Shown here one piece after another: positions 27,101 to 38,586 of a stretch of 64,000 nt of DNA (within the stretch, counting starts at the first letter, position 1; each line of letters opens with the position of its first letter). Made by a program: the position numbers and the translations under genes. The DNA comes from Marasmius tenuissimus (Eukaryota > Basidiomycota > Agaricomycetes > Agaricales > Marasmiaceae), in assembly GCA_029532415.1 (NCBI GenBank), contig JAQOTA010000052.1, positions 744,001-808,000 on the forward strand, written 5' to 3'. The notes below the pieces were generated by a model. That model ran no database searches, was not told the origin of the DNA, and worked only from the letters and a program-made list of their open reading frames with translations.

Positions 27101-30100
27101 TTCGGTACCCTTCTTCCCAGAACATTGAACACGACGTTCTCAAACGTATAATTCCCGAGAGTGACCTCCGAGCGCATTATGCGCCAGAGATTAAAAACGT
27201 GGCGGCCGGCAACGTGAAATGTCGTCGAATGACGAGCTTCGTACTGCTCAGAGGTAAGACGTGTTCGAGGAGGTGCTCGGGCCAAGAGCTCTTCTACTTC
27301 AAGACCTGATTGGATCCACATCAACGTAAATTTTGAGTGAGAGTGTTGCGGAAGACCAACTGAAGTTATGGGACGCTCTATTCGCAAGATACCCCCAGGA
27401 GGAGTTTTGAACTTCCCACCCCGCGATGAGATCTGGATCAAGGTTGAGAACTATATCCAACGTCTCATTTATCAACTCAAGTTCAGTATCAACATATCTG
27501 ACATGTACCCCCCGCAGCCGTTTTGCGTATTCCCCGGATGCCTCTGCTACGATAATACCGTGCAAGGGTTCCTGTGAATCGCACGTCTGGAAGGAATAGA
27601 AAACTGCAAATAAAGCTGCATACGACATTAGTGGCACTATGCAAAGAGCGGGTACGTGCGTTTACCGTCTTCCTTCGGGTCCGGCACTCGTCCAGAGGCA
27701 GATGGCGCTATGAAAAGACAGTGAGCCTTTCGATACGATAAACGACTCCGTAACGTTGTTTTGTTACCAAAAACTTCGAGGGATAAGACGGTCATATCTT
27801 GCCGCACCCGCGACCCCTCAGGCTTGACAGCGAGGGGGGTCGTCTTGAGACCGTAGATATTAGCCTGGGTCAGTCCTTTGATCTGGAACAATGGTTGAGG
27901 TTCGCCTCCTGAACATGAGAAGAATGGGGTAACGAACTTGGGAGCGGAAGCTTGGTTTCGCCTTGTTGATGAGACGCCCTTCTGGGGAAGATAGCCACTT
28001 TTTCACTTCTCGCACGCTCGGTGGGGTGCCAGCATATTCCCATCCTTCTGTGAATTTCAACAGTGGTAGCGGCTCGGTTTCGACCGTGCTTGAGGCATCT
28101 TCTTGTTGCTCGGCGGCGTGAGGAACCCATTCTTCCAGATTGGCTATACCATCACCCCCTTTCAATTCGAATACTAACCCCGCATACTCTCGAGGACCTG
28201 CTGGTACGTCAATTTCATTGGAGTAGTAAGGAGACTTGTAGAGTCGAGCAGGTATCCCGTAGTCTTTCAGGGAATTCACAAGGCTGATTGAAGTGGGCGG
28301 CGGCGTTGTGTAGACATGACAGTTGGCAATTTGAGTCAACGAAAAGGAGGAGCGGGTAAGAGGGAGCAACAACTTTGTCCTGATTGTAGGAGGATCGCTC
28401 GTCGCTAATTCCTGAAGCGACAAGGGCGGCCTGATTTCGAGCTCTTCAGCAATGTCGAACGTTACAGTGCGAATTTTCTTGTGGATCCTGTCATCCCCGG
28501 AATCTTCGTAATCGTGATCATCATCCATCCTGATTCGTTTTAGCACGGGGAGCTCCCTGGATGGCCTGGATACAGGATAAAAGCTTTGAATGCTTGGAAG
28601 AGGGGTTTTATGGTACTCACGATGATATCGTCCTGTGTTTATCCGTGGTTTCCACGACTTGTGGTATGATCAAAACCCTGTCGCTCGCGGATGCGGCTGG
28701 ATCCCACAGGTTGAACGAAGTATCAGAAGAATCAGATTCGCCGTCACTAAGGGCACAACCGATGAGCCAGCTGAGATGTCGATGTTATACGACCCACCTA
28801 ATATCTTGTGGGTTGAATGGAAATTCCTTGAAACTTGCAGGAAAGAGAGAGCTGGTGGGACCACTTTTGTATCATCAGCTCGAAGAGATCAGTGGTTGGG
28901 ATATACAAACACGCACTCGGTCACTTGAGCGTCCTCCGAGAACACATCGTCAGGATCAATCCCGCCGTTTTGTTCTTCGTTGGCTGTGGACAAGTCACCA
29001 TGTATAGATTCGTTGTCCTCTAGGTCATCATCATAATCCTCTTGTTCACCGTCCTCCTCCCCCTCCTCCCTTTCAAGTTCGTCTTGATCATCCTCTTCAT
29101 ATTCATTCCAATTAATGTCGCTGAATTGGATGTTCTGCGTCTCCAATACTGAGATATCGACGTCAACAGCAATCTCTTCGTTAGCCTCTTCCACATGTAC
29201 CGGTTTGAGTTCTTCTGAGTCAACCTGCCCATTCACACCATTGTAGGGAAGGTTTTCTTTGTTACGCCGAGTTGGTTTCCATGTCTTCCACTCTGCCTCC
29301 CATACTGCTTCAATGCTCTCGAAAGTAGTCATCACGGAGTTCTCCCACCGACGGCTGTCGGAACTCTCTGGGTCTGATTCGACACATTCTTTCTCCCGTT
29401 CTATACGTTTTTGAACATCTTCCCACCACCTAGCTTCCAAAACCCATTCCCCGCGGTATTCCCTAGACTGATCACTAAGCACCGTAGGCATCTCAGGCGA
29501 CGGATTGAGGCCTCGAGCAGAGCGCCTCTGGCGTTCGTCTTCCCACAGCTCACGCACGCTTGGCACGAACGGCTCATTAGGCAAAGGCGGGGCTGGGACT
29601 TCGAGCTTGTGGTGAATGTTGCGGGCAATCAACCTGTGCCGGTTGAGTATATGGTACGCCGCCACGTCCACCTCCAGGGGCATTCGGGACTGACGAAAGT
29701 GGGGTGATGGAGGTAATTGAGGTGTGGGGATTTCATCGTCTCCTGCTTCCCGTCCACGTTCCAGTACGTTGCGCAATTCAATCCAACCGCACCCGTAAAG
29801 TCCAAAATCACACAGGAATTGGAGGACAAAGCTAAGATGATTCTCATAGGTTCGAAAGCGGGTGCTCATGACTGTTCCGGATTGAAGTATGGCCACAATC
29901 CGGGAAACGCAGGAAGGGTCGACCACTAGGATTTTTAGGAAAGGGGAATAGGAACAATGAAAGCCATAAAAGTGTATGCCTTTCACCAGAACGATTGACC
30001 TGATGAACTGAGCTTTGGAGGAGCGAGGATCGCGTTTGAAAGAAAGGGCAATAGCATGGTTGAGAGAGTGCTTCAGGCGTGCAACGTATCTCTTCACTAA

Positions 30101-30375
30101 AGGATAGGTCGTCAAACACAGAAACGCGTTAGAAAACAGGCATTCAACGACACACCTTCACGAGGTTCCAGACTACCACGATAATCTACGTAGAAATACG
30201 GGTAAACTTGATGAACGTGAACGCAGGTCTTCCGGCCATCTGAGCTAGGCCCATATATCCTGATTGTGGGTGCCAATGGAAGGGGTGAGTTATCGAGGGG
30301 ACCGGGAGGTGCGAGTGTATGATCAATTTGGTTTATCTGGACTTTCAAGGACGGTTCTGGCGTGGAGTGTGACAT
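24120..30375 (-). CDS. REV3: DNA polymerase zeta catalytic subunit
   Basis: Rev3 is the B-family polymerase of the translesion enzyme Pol zeta, extending from damaged or mismatched primer ends in the nucleus. The start is ATG 30375 (MSHSTPEPSLKVQINQID), then the N-terminal domain with VHVHQVYPYFYVDYRG. A long middle region includes a very acidic stretch near 29020-29150. All polymerase motifs are readable: motif A DFQSLYPSI (about 26430-26470), motif B ANVTYGYTSASFSGRMPAVE (about 25800-25860) and motif C YGDTDSLF (about 25627-25650). The C-terminal domain has LIPPLERIFNLVGADVRQWY, CysA (CLTCGDFTF ... LCHEC) and CysB (CTSCAGL...CISLDC). In the family CysB carries a [4Fe-4S] cluster and binds Pol31. 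The gene has many introns and looks intact. Its stop lies 5 bases from that of the AGTRAP-like gene. Confidence 0.95.
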
Positions 30376-30697
30376 GAAATATCAGAATAAATAGGTCATA
30401 AAGATAGCTGGGAATGTGAGGGATATGTACAAATGCCGGCTAATGGTGGTGAAGGTCCAGGACAAGGATGGCGGTTTGTGGCAGTGGGCGCAACTGACAA
30501 AGTCTTGATCACGTAGGCGAAGCTTGGCACTCAAGTAGGCGCTCTCTCTCTCGGGGGACTGTAACTGCCGACCACACATTCGAGTTGGGAGTCGAGACTA
30601 TCTTTCCTACATATTCCTCCAGCTTCCTAATTGTACATTTACAACTCGGCTCATATACTACGGTCTACACGACAGATTTACGGCTTGTTTGATGTGA
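30376..30697. other. Intergenic stretch, REV3 promoter and epimerase 3' flank
   Basis: About 320 bases upstream of REV3 and downstream of the epimerase stop, both on the minus strand. I looked for a tRNA or a small exon and saw neither. Confidence 0.5.
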
Positions 30698-31816
30698 TTA
30701 GATGTGAAGTTTCTCCTCGTGAACCACTGTCAGGACTTGACCCCCGATCCAGGTTGAGCCCGCGGAAACCTGCTGGAATCCATCGACATAACCTGGCTCA
30801 ACGCAGACAAAGCGTTCCCTATTCAGGCAAATGGTGAATTGGAGCGTTGGTGGTATCATATAGTGACTTACCAGCCGCCTTCCTCCATATCTCTGTAGAT
30901 GGAATGAGCTATCAAAATCTCACGATAGCATGTACGACGATACTCACCCAATCTTGCTTCCTGCCTCGGCTTGGGGGTTCCATATGACAACGTCCTTTAG
31001 ATTCTGGCTCTTAACAGAAATGCCACCACCGGGCCAAGAAACCTCGTATTTCTGAGGGGCGTTCGTGTAAACGGAATCCGTGAACTTTTTGACGTCGACG
31101 GCAGCTCTAGATTCCGTCTTCAAGCCTTGGAAACTGGAATCGGTCTTGTCCTTGTATGAAAGTCCTTGAAGAGGTGTCACCGACACGCTGTCCGATGGGG
31201 CACGAATGTAGGTGTGGAATAGAGCCTGAAATTCGAAGCTCTCGGTCGAGGTAGACGTGTTCGTAACGTGAATGTCAGTGGAGAGCTGATGTTCAGCGAG
31301 CGTTACAACGTAGTTCAGGCGGAAAGGCTTCGCATAGATGGCTGTAATCTTTTGCGATGGCTCGAGAACTATGTGGATCGAAGGAGAATAATTCGTCAGA
31401 ACCGTTTACCAGGCCACCGTACCCAACTGACCTACCTAGACGAATAGATACGCCAGCTTCATTATCCATTACTTCGCTATCCCATGACCATAGCTCGCTG
31501 CGAGCAAAGCCATGCTGGCTCAGATTCTTATGATCGGGATGTGTAGGCGCTCCGAAGCAGGGAAACACAACAGGGATCCCGCCGCGCACAGCTTTAGAGC
31601 CATCCAAAGCAGCTTTGGAAGACACGAAGAGACGCTCTACGGGTTCTGGATTGCGTTTGTCGCTGGCCTTCCAAGAAGTTACGGTCGCTCCATAGAGTAA
31701 AACTTCGGTGGAGGCACCCTGTTGAAGTATTTATTGACACTAAACGAAAATCACCTTGCTACGGTTACCTTGGGGTGATTGAGAATGATTCTATCGGCCA
31801 ATTTCTGGATAGGCAT
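30698..31816 (-). CDS. Glucose-6-phosphate 1-epimerase (aldose 1-epimerase fold)
   Basis: Interconverts the alpha and beta anomers of glucose 6-phosphate in the cytosol, as yeast YMR099C does. The start is ATG 31816 (MPIQKLADRIILNHPKG), the usual N-terminus, with GASTEVLLYGATVTSWK next. Then come AVRGGIPVVFPCFG (substrate phosphate-binding Arg region), LSQHGFARSELW with the catalytic-site His, and HVTNTSTSTESFEFQALFHTY carrying the second conserved His. SVTPLQGLSYKDK and VVIWNPQAEAGSKIGDME follow. The terminal exons splice as EGGWERFVCVEPG, whose Glu is the family's catalytic base, then YVDGFQQVSAGSTWIGGQVL and the stop. Length (about 300 residues) and motif order match the family. It is divergent from the PP2A subunit gene, with 240 bases between start codons. 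Confidence 0.92.
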
Positions 31817-32056
31817 GATACTTTGAGAGCGAAAGAAGAAAGAAAGATGACTGTAAGTGGTCAAGAGATGATATCACTGCCAGCGGAATGTGACCCAGTT
31901 TGTTCAAAGTTGGCAAGTTACATGCTGAGCTTGGCCTTCAGCGCTTCAGTTCAGTCCACCACACACATCCATCTGGATCCTCTCTGTACTTTCTCTGTTC
32001 CACTCAAAATCTCTCTTTTCTTCCGTTCTCGTCGCCTTTGAGTTTTTCTATCCACC

Positions 32057-34216
32057 ATGGATCAGGGTTTCCCTGCTGATGATGTCCGTTTTGGTCGTTC
32101 TGTATATCTGCGGTACTCCTTGCTGACTCCGTGTTCAAAGATCGCACCGATCGCCATCCTTATGGATGAGTTACGCTCAGAGGATGTTCAGCTACGGCTG
32201 AATGCCGTTCACAGCATCCCAACCATCGCTCTAGCCTTGGGTCCGGATCGAGCACGGGAAGAGCTGGTTCCCTTCTTGCAGGATTCTATCGACGACGAAG
32301 ATGAGGTTTTACTTGCGTTAGCAGAGGAACTGGGGAGGAATTTCGAAGAGTATATAGGCGGAAAAGACCATGCACACCTACTTCTGGGGCCTCTGGAAAA
32401 TCTCTCGACAGTGGAGGAGACACTTGTCCGCGATAAGGTGTGTTGCTTTAAAGTCAACATATCATTTCCACTTCTGATACCTACCCTTTCAGGCGGCCGA
32501 GTCCATTACGAAGATAGCTGCTGTACTCTCTCCTGCCCAGATAGAAGAACACTACGTGCCGTTGCTAAAGCGCCTCTCGCAAGCAGAGTGGTTTACCTCA
32601 AGGACATCATCCGCTGCTCTCTACCCCGCCATTTACGACAAAGTCTCAACTGCGATTCAAGAAGAGCTCCGAAAAGGGTTTGCTTCTCTTGGCTCTGACG
32701 ACACTCCAATGGTACGGCGCGCAGCCGCCAAATGGCTTGGGGTACGTGCTACCATCCAATACGCCAGTCGCAGGTGCTCACACTAGCTCAAGCCTTTGCT
32801 CGCCCAATACTCTCCTCAACATATCGTGTCTGATGGACTACCGGTCTATCGAAGGCTGGAATCAGACGACCAGGATTCAGTTCGCTTGCTGACCATTGAA
32901 GACTTGATTGTGATCGCCCAAAGGATGTCGCCTGCAGAGGTCAAAGAGCAGCTTTTGAAGCAAATCAAGCACAGCATTGGAGACAAAAGTTGGCGCGTAA
33001 GATATATGGCCGCCACACATTTCAACGAGGTACGCAAAAAGATCTTATGACGGCCAAAGTGCTCACGTTGCTCTTGGACATCAGCTCGCGGAAGCTGTCG
33101 GCATAGAGCTCGTGCGAGAAGAGCTGCTGGGGCAGTATGTCCAGCTTCTCAAAGACAACGAAGCAGAAGTGAGACGTGCAGCTGCTAGCCAGATACCAGG
33201 CATGTTCCCCTTTTCACCTTCCAGTCAAGCTCACTAATTATTGCGCGTCAGGGTTCTCCAAGCTACTCGATAAGGAAGTAATTCTAGCTAGGATTATTCC
33301 TTGCGTCCGAGATTTGTCCCAGGACGCGTCGCAGCACGTTCGCGCTGCTCTTGCCACGCAGATCAGCGGTCTTGCCCCGTTACTGGGACGGGAGTCCACC
33401 ATCGAACAACTACTTCCCCTGTTCCTGACACTTCTCAAGGACGACTTCCCGGACGTCAGGCTGAACATTATCAGCAAATTGGAGGTAGTTGACGATGGTG
33501 CGTCCAAACTATTTTTCTGACCTCTAGACGTACTTAACCGTACGTCCCCAGTGATTGGAATCGAGCTGCTATCCGAGAATCTGCTTCCTGCTATCGTTGA
33601 ACTTGCGGAAGACAAATCTTGGAGAGTCCGGCAAGCCATCATCGAATATATACCCCCGCTCGCCAAACAGCTTGGTAGATCGTTCTTTGACGAACAGCTT
33701 GGTAATCTTTGTATGTCGTGGCTAGGCGACACTGTCTTCAGCATTCGAGAGTCGGCCACGCACAACCTCAGGAAGTTGACCGAAGTGTTTGGAGTTGAAT
33801 GGGCGAAAGTTGCGATTGTACCCAAGGTCATGGGAATGGGTCAGCATCCCAATTATCTTTTCAGAATGACCACCGTACAAGCAATCACGGTCCGTGTCTT
33901 TGTCTTTTTCTATTCTTCTTTCGCACCTGATTATCCGACAAAGATCATCGCGCCTTCTCTGTCCCAGGAAATCGTTCAGACGGACATCATAGAACCACTT
34001 CTCCAATTAGCCTCTGATCCCATTCCCAACATTCGTTTCAATGTCGCAAAAGCCCTTGAGACTTTGGCCACTGTGTTTGGGGCAACAACTCAAGGGCACG
34101 AGTTCGTACAGCAAAAGGTCATGCCAGCGCTTGAGCAACAGAAGAACGATCCGGATGCAGATGTACGATACTTCGCCGCTCGTGCCCTTCAAAAGGCATT
34201 GACGACGCAACCTTGA
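32057..34216 (+). CDS. Protein phosphatase 2A scaffold subunit A (HEAT repeats)
   Basis: The A subunit (yeast Tpd3, animal PR65) is a horseshoe of 15 HEAT repeats that holds the catalytic C and variable B subunits of PP2A. Exons read [124 protein letters not shown] and finally [15 protein letters not shown] ... [16 protein letters not shown] before TGA 34214-34216. The ATG is at 32057. The first probable intron (32084-32140) is 57 bases, a multiple of three with no stop; removing it gives [14 protein letters not shown], which fits the family better. Other introns are standard, and the gene looks intact. Confidence 0.94.
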
Positions 34217-35040
34217 GGTACGTGGGATTGGAGATCTGACGCCCCATCTCACTCTGACCATGCATACCAATTCGTTCAGATGACGAGCACGTACTTGGAC
34301 GCTTTTTATACATGCAGGCAGTCTCGATTTCAGTTCTAATGAAAGAGGTAATACTCTGGGATGGTTTTTCAAGCACTTTGTAATACGCGAATAAACTTGT
34401 CAAAACGAAGAACCGTGTCCTCTGCCTAAGATCCGGAACGATACATATGGGGGCCATGAGACCAACGGAGGCGAAGGGTCTGCAGGGGTGCACGCCGGGT
34501 CCGGGTCTGACATTGGAACTTTGGTTATGTTCCTGAATAAAGACTAAATTCTGATTACTCCATTGACGACCGCAGAAGACTGAGGCCGTGTGCCACACGG
34601 GGGTCACGGCCCAATTTTTCCGTCTTTTCTGATTCATAACATTCATAACTTCTAGACTCCAGATTACATATACCTCGCAGTGAGAGGTCTGGTATCCTTT
34701 GCACGGCTGGCCACTTTGACGAGCAGGGCACTCACTGCCGAAGAAAGGATAGGCTATGGCACTATTTGTGGCATTGTAGGTGAAAGATTGCCATCCCGTC
34801 GCGTACCAATCTGTTAACGTTCTTCCACGATAGGCCGAGTGTCATGATGGCATCAGGGTGGAAAATATCCTTTATTTTCCGTTCTTCTATTCAGCATTCC
34901 CATGAATTTAGTAACCGTGTGCTTATAAGGGGCAAGGCCACTCTTAGTTCTGTTTCCAGTCCTTTGCCGTCTGTCTTTGTACTTCTGTTGGCCTCGTTGG
35001 CCCATCCCCTCCATTCTTTTAGAGGAACATTCCTTCAAAA
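34217..35040. other. Intergenic stretch upstream of the priA-like gene
   Basis: About 820 bases. Open frames here lack family features and good coding context. The last part holds the probable promoter of the priA-like gene, including a TATA-like box. Confidence 0.5.
34924..34930 (+). promoter_or_regulatory. TATA-like box of the priA-like gene
   Basis: TATAAGG, about 111-117 bases before the ATG at 35041, followed by a pyrimidine-rich stretch, as in strongly expressed secreted-protein genes of basidiomycetes. Transcription start not shown by sequence alone. Confidence 0.4.
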
Positions 35041-35853
35041 ATGACCGTCTTTACTCGACTCCTATCTGCAGCAGCGATTACTGCCTCCATCTTTTCGTTG
35101 GTTGGAGCCCACACTCAGGACGGGAGCGAAAATTGTGCGAGCAACGAATTTTGGTGAGTCAGTCATTTGCCATGTATCGTCAGAAAACTCAATCTACTAG
35201 GTACGCACCAAAGGGACTTTGTCTCCCTTACGGAGGTGCCTCAAATGCCACCTTATCGGTGCCACCGAAAGATCGCTCCTGTCCTCCATCCGGGTTCTAC
35301 TGGTCCTATACTCTCGGATGCTGCGTCCCTTCGCAGCCGTTATCGAATAATCCGAACACCCCTCCGCCACAATGTCAAGTAGATTGGCATTGGTATCCCG
35401 CCCTCCACTCGTGTTTGCCGTACTCGCCGGATCGGACGCGTACATCTAACCCGAGCTCGAGTCCCTCTCCCTCCGGTATGCCTTCTGGTATTCCCGGAGG
35501 AAACCACCGTGTCAAGCCTCGCCATCACAAACGTCGGACTATCAGTCTTTGTCCCAAAGGTCTCGATGCCTGTCCCATCGAAGGGGCCTTAGGAGGAGAT
35601 TATGAATGCCTGAATGTCATGAACGAACTGGAATCTTGCGGCGGCTGCGCCTCAGTCGGAAAGGGACAAGACTGTACCGCGATCAAGGGTGCGTGGAATG
35701 TCGGTTGCGAGCAAGGTCGTTGCGCTGGTGTGTGATTTGATATGTTTGCATCTTTTCCTGATACTGATGTCCATCTTCTGTGATACTCCAGTTTACAGTT
35801 GTACTGCTGGCTACATTCGCTCCCGTGATGGCAGCACTTGCGTCCCAATTTAA
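35041..35853 (+). CDS. Secreted priA-like cysteine-rich protein
   Basis: Resembles protein PriA of Lentinula edodes, a secreted protein more abundant in fruit-body primordia; its biochemical role is unknown. Three exons (introns about 35154-35200 and 35730-35791) give a protein of about 230 residues. It has a signal peptide (MTVFTRLLSAAAITASIFSL), a Cys-rich N-terminal domain with repeated pieces of the form CPPSGFYWSYTLGCCVP and CQVDWHWYPALHSCLP, and a Ser/Pro linker with a basic stretch (HHKRR). The conserved priA C-terminal domain follows: CPKGLDACPIEGALGGDYEC, ELESCGGCASVGKGQDCTAI, GAWNVGCEQGRCAVYSC and TAGYIRSRDGSTCVPI. The intact frame ends at TAA 35851-35853. It has no membrane segment after the signal peptide. 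Confidence 0.9.
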
Positions 35854-36367
35854 ACATTCACAGCTCTGACTGAGCAAAATATGAAACCTTTCGTGCGTTG
35901 TTATGATCCCCATTGAACACTTCATACATATCTGGATTCGTGCCATCTTCACTTGGACTGTACACTGTACACACCCTTATTTATTTTGGGCTTTGCTAGG
36001 TTTGAAATAATGCGAACACTTACCGTTAAGGACACTTTTTTACTTATCGCTTTTACATGCTTTACTTGCTTTCTGTAATGGTTAAATTTTGGTTGGTTGT
36101 GTTTTGGTGGAGCATTTTTCAAGTTGGGTTGCTTTTGGGTTGCTCGTGATATCGTTGTTGTTAGATATCGGAACAAACAAGGAGTTGGGCGGGTATAAAT
36201 AACGCGACGCGTGCTGAGTGTAACGATTTGTCCTTTAACCACTACTTTCTCCTTCCACCTCCCACTTATAATCTCGCCTTGAAGGCTTTCCTTCTCGCTC
36301 GCTCAAAGCATTCCTCCAGTTGAACCCGCCAGTCGTGGATCACTCAGTCATCAGACCGTTCTTCGTT
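35854..36367. other. Intergenic stretch between two secreted-protein genes
   Basis: About 510 bases, T-rich in the first part (3' flank of the priA-like gene), then a TATA-like box and a pyrimidine-rich leader for the next gene. No coding frame supported. Confidence 0.5.
36194..36201 (+). promoter_or_regulatory. TATA box of the second secreted-protein gene
   Basis: TATAAATA, about 167 bases before the ATG at 36368, followed by a C/T-rich leader from about 36244. This is a textbook TATA element in a plausible place; the transcription start is not shown. Confidence 0.5.
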
Positions 36368-37221
36368 ATGCCTTTCTCGCGTTTTCTTCAAGGCCATGGG
36401 CTTATCTCCTTGATCGTCCTCACGCTCGCCGCAGCAACACCCTCAATCGCCAAACCTTTCTCTGCGCCATCTTTCGTGCCTGCACTCTATAGACGTGGGA
36501 CTAACATCAACTCGCCCAATGTCAGCTATCCTTTCCCGCGAGATCTCTACTGGAACACCAACCAGTCCGTGCCAGATAGCCGTGTCCTACCTCCCGTATC
36601 GGAACAGAAACGAGACCTGTTGGGACTAGATGATCTAGATATCTGGGTGCTTGGGGGGTCGCACCTCAATGAATTCAGTCAGTCTCCTCCTCTGACCAAA
36701 TTTGAACTTGTCTGATATCTATCGGCGTTACAGGTGGATGTGCTTCCGCGCACGAAGACTCTGACGTCTCTCGGGGCAACTGTGCCGGTTCAGCATCCTC
36801 TGCTCAACTCGTTTTGCAGAGCGTCTCTGACAGTCTTCGTCCAATGGCTGCGAAATACGGGCACGCGAACTACGACCGCAACAGCGCGGTCGAGACTGTG
36901 CTTAAGGAAACAATCGACTACATCAAGAAATTGCTCCACTCGCTGGCGGTCGCGATAGACAAAGACTGTTTGTTAGGCCCCTTACTTGGACCTAGTGCGT
37001 ATTTTTCGTTGCCGCTCTTGATCTCTCATACTCAGTCTACCACAGTTGTTTATCAGATCAAATGCATCATCGACGAACTGTTGAATGGAATAGAGAATAT
37101 TTCCGATGGATGTCTCAACGACCTCAAAGCTTTGCTCAAACTCTGTGCTTGCGAGAACGAGATTGGAGGACTTTGTCTTGACCTGTTCACCACTGGGCTC
37201 TTGGGTGGGAAGGGTCTCTGA
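36368..37221 (+). CDS. Secreted protein of unknown function
   Basis: I do not recognise a named family. ATG 36368 gives MPFSRFLQGHGLISLIVLTL, a clear signal peptide; an in-frame Met at 36320 would only lengthen the leader. Three exons (introns about 36679-36733 and 36995-37047) give about 240 residues. The mature N-terminal third is Pro/Ser-rich with dibasic sites (YRRG, QKRDLL) that could be Kex2 cleavage points. The rest is predicted helical with cysteines spaced as GGCASAH, GNCAG, DKDCLLG, IKCIIDELL, DGCLNDLKALLKLCACENE and GLCLDL. The frame closes at TGA 37219-37221. Helical, Cys-paired domains of this kind occur in many secreted agaricomycete proteins; no activity can be assigned. Confidence 0.72.
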
Positions 37222-37457
37222 TTTTCAGTGCCATACCTCATTTCTGTCGTTACTCGTTTCCCAATGTTGTATCATTCTTTCGTAACTGTATCCGCCGTGC
37301 GGCTCTTGTTGTAGTGGCAGCTCGTGTATCTCGATTTGTATGAAACGCATCCTCTTCAACAGTACTTTCTGCGAACGGAGCATAAGATTACAAGCTGGCA
37401 AGTAGGGTAACGAAGGTGATGTCCGGTAAGATAAATTAGATGAGACGCCTGAAAACT

Positions 37458-38251
37458 TCATTCTTCCGAAACCCAACGGTCAGCAATATCGCCAACCACC
37501 GGCAGGAGATATCGATGCAGGTCGTTCTGCGACGCGTCCATATATGCGCGAAACCTATTTGACTATTCAGCGATTATGAGCAGGACTGAGAATGAGAGCA
37601 CACGCACGCCATGTAAAGCTGTCCAAATAAGATTGCGATGGTGAAAATAGTTCGGAACCACTGGGGGAAATGCAGTAATGAAAGGAGCATTCGAACGAGG
37701 ACTAGTGGACCGGTTGATAGCGCGCTTTGGTATCCTGGCACGAAGATGTCAACTTCATAAGGTCAAAGCTAGTGGAGAAACATCATCACCGTGGAATCTG
37801 ACGAAGTCGTTCTGTGTTTCCAGTATCAAGACTAGAAGAGCTTCAAGGATGGGCGGTGACGTCAAGACATTTGTTGAGTTCGAGATACAGTTGACGCTCA
37901 CCAGAAATAGGTCCTAGGATGTACGCAAACGCAGCTAACAGGTCCACTCTCATTCCGAACCGGGTCTCCCATTGACTTTGCTGACTCTCGACCTCTTGTG
38001 GTGGGTTGTTACCTCCAGAAACTGAGTTGTTGAAAGTGGGCACTCCGCCAGACTGATACGAGGGCTCCTCAGACCTTTGAGACGGAAACCATGGACGAGA
38101 AACCTTCTTCTGTGCTGACTGAGATGAAGCAGAGTACTCAGGATCGTCAGGTGGGGGCATCTATGAAGTCTCAGATATCAGTATGTTGGGAAGCCCATGG
38201 TTCGGACGAATTACCAACATATGGAGCAAAAGAAGCGTAACTCGAGCTCAT
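37458..38251 (-). CDS. Tic20/DUF4870-like (UPF0132) small membrane protein
   Basis: Five exons give about 185 residues. The start is ATG 38251 (MSSSYASFAPY), spliced to MPPPDDPEYSASSQ. The N-terminal half is Ser/Pro-rich and probably cytosolic. The C-terminal half has the family pattern: LLAAFAYILGPISALLVLIL, ETQNDFVRFHGYQSAL, LVLVRMLLSLL and FRTIFTIAILFGQLYMAFRA, then a short tail DIADRWVSEE and TGA. The motif LGPIS...LLE..N.FVRFH..QS is diagnostic for the DUF4870/Tic20-like group. Fungal members have no known function, and the link to plastid Tic20 is only a shared fold. It is divergent from the ribosomal gene eS24 with 335 bases between starts. Confidence 0.82.
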
Positions 38252-38586
38252 TTCGTCGATTCTGGAGGGCGAGGGCGCAAGAAAGAAGTGTGATCTAGTG
38301 GTATTTTGAACACTGTGAAATAAATAGATAGGTGGTTGGCTGCGGACATCGGAATGTGAGCTGATGGTGGTTCACTTACAAGCGTGATTACGTACTCGGA
38401 AAGTGCCGATGCAACTGTGCAGTTCTTGCAAGCCACCCGTCCCGCATTTGGTCCCTGTTTACCACTATCGGCATCTGCCCTCGAAGACCCTCAAGATTCT
38501 GGTGAGTGTGGCCGATTACCGTGTTTCAAAACGTTACAGGTAACTGAACTTATTCTTCAGCAGCATTCACCTCAAAGCTGCTCAAA

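Noticed and set aside
28561..29007. 148-residue plus-strand open frame
   Set aside because: It is antisense to REV3 N-terminal exons whose minus-strand reading is conserved.
34119..34646. 175-residue minus-strand open frame over the end of the PP2A subunit gene
   Set aside because: It is antisense to conserved HEAT repeats, with no recognisable domain or splice continuation.
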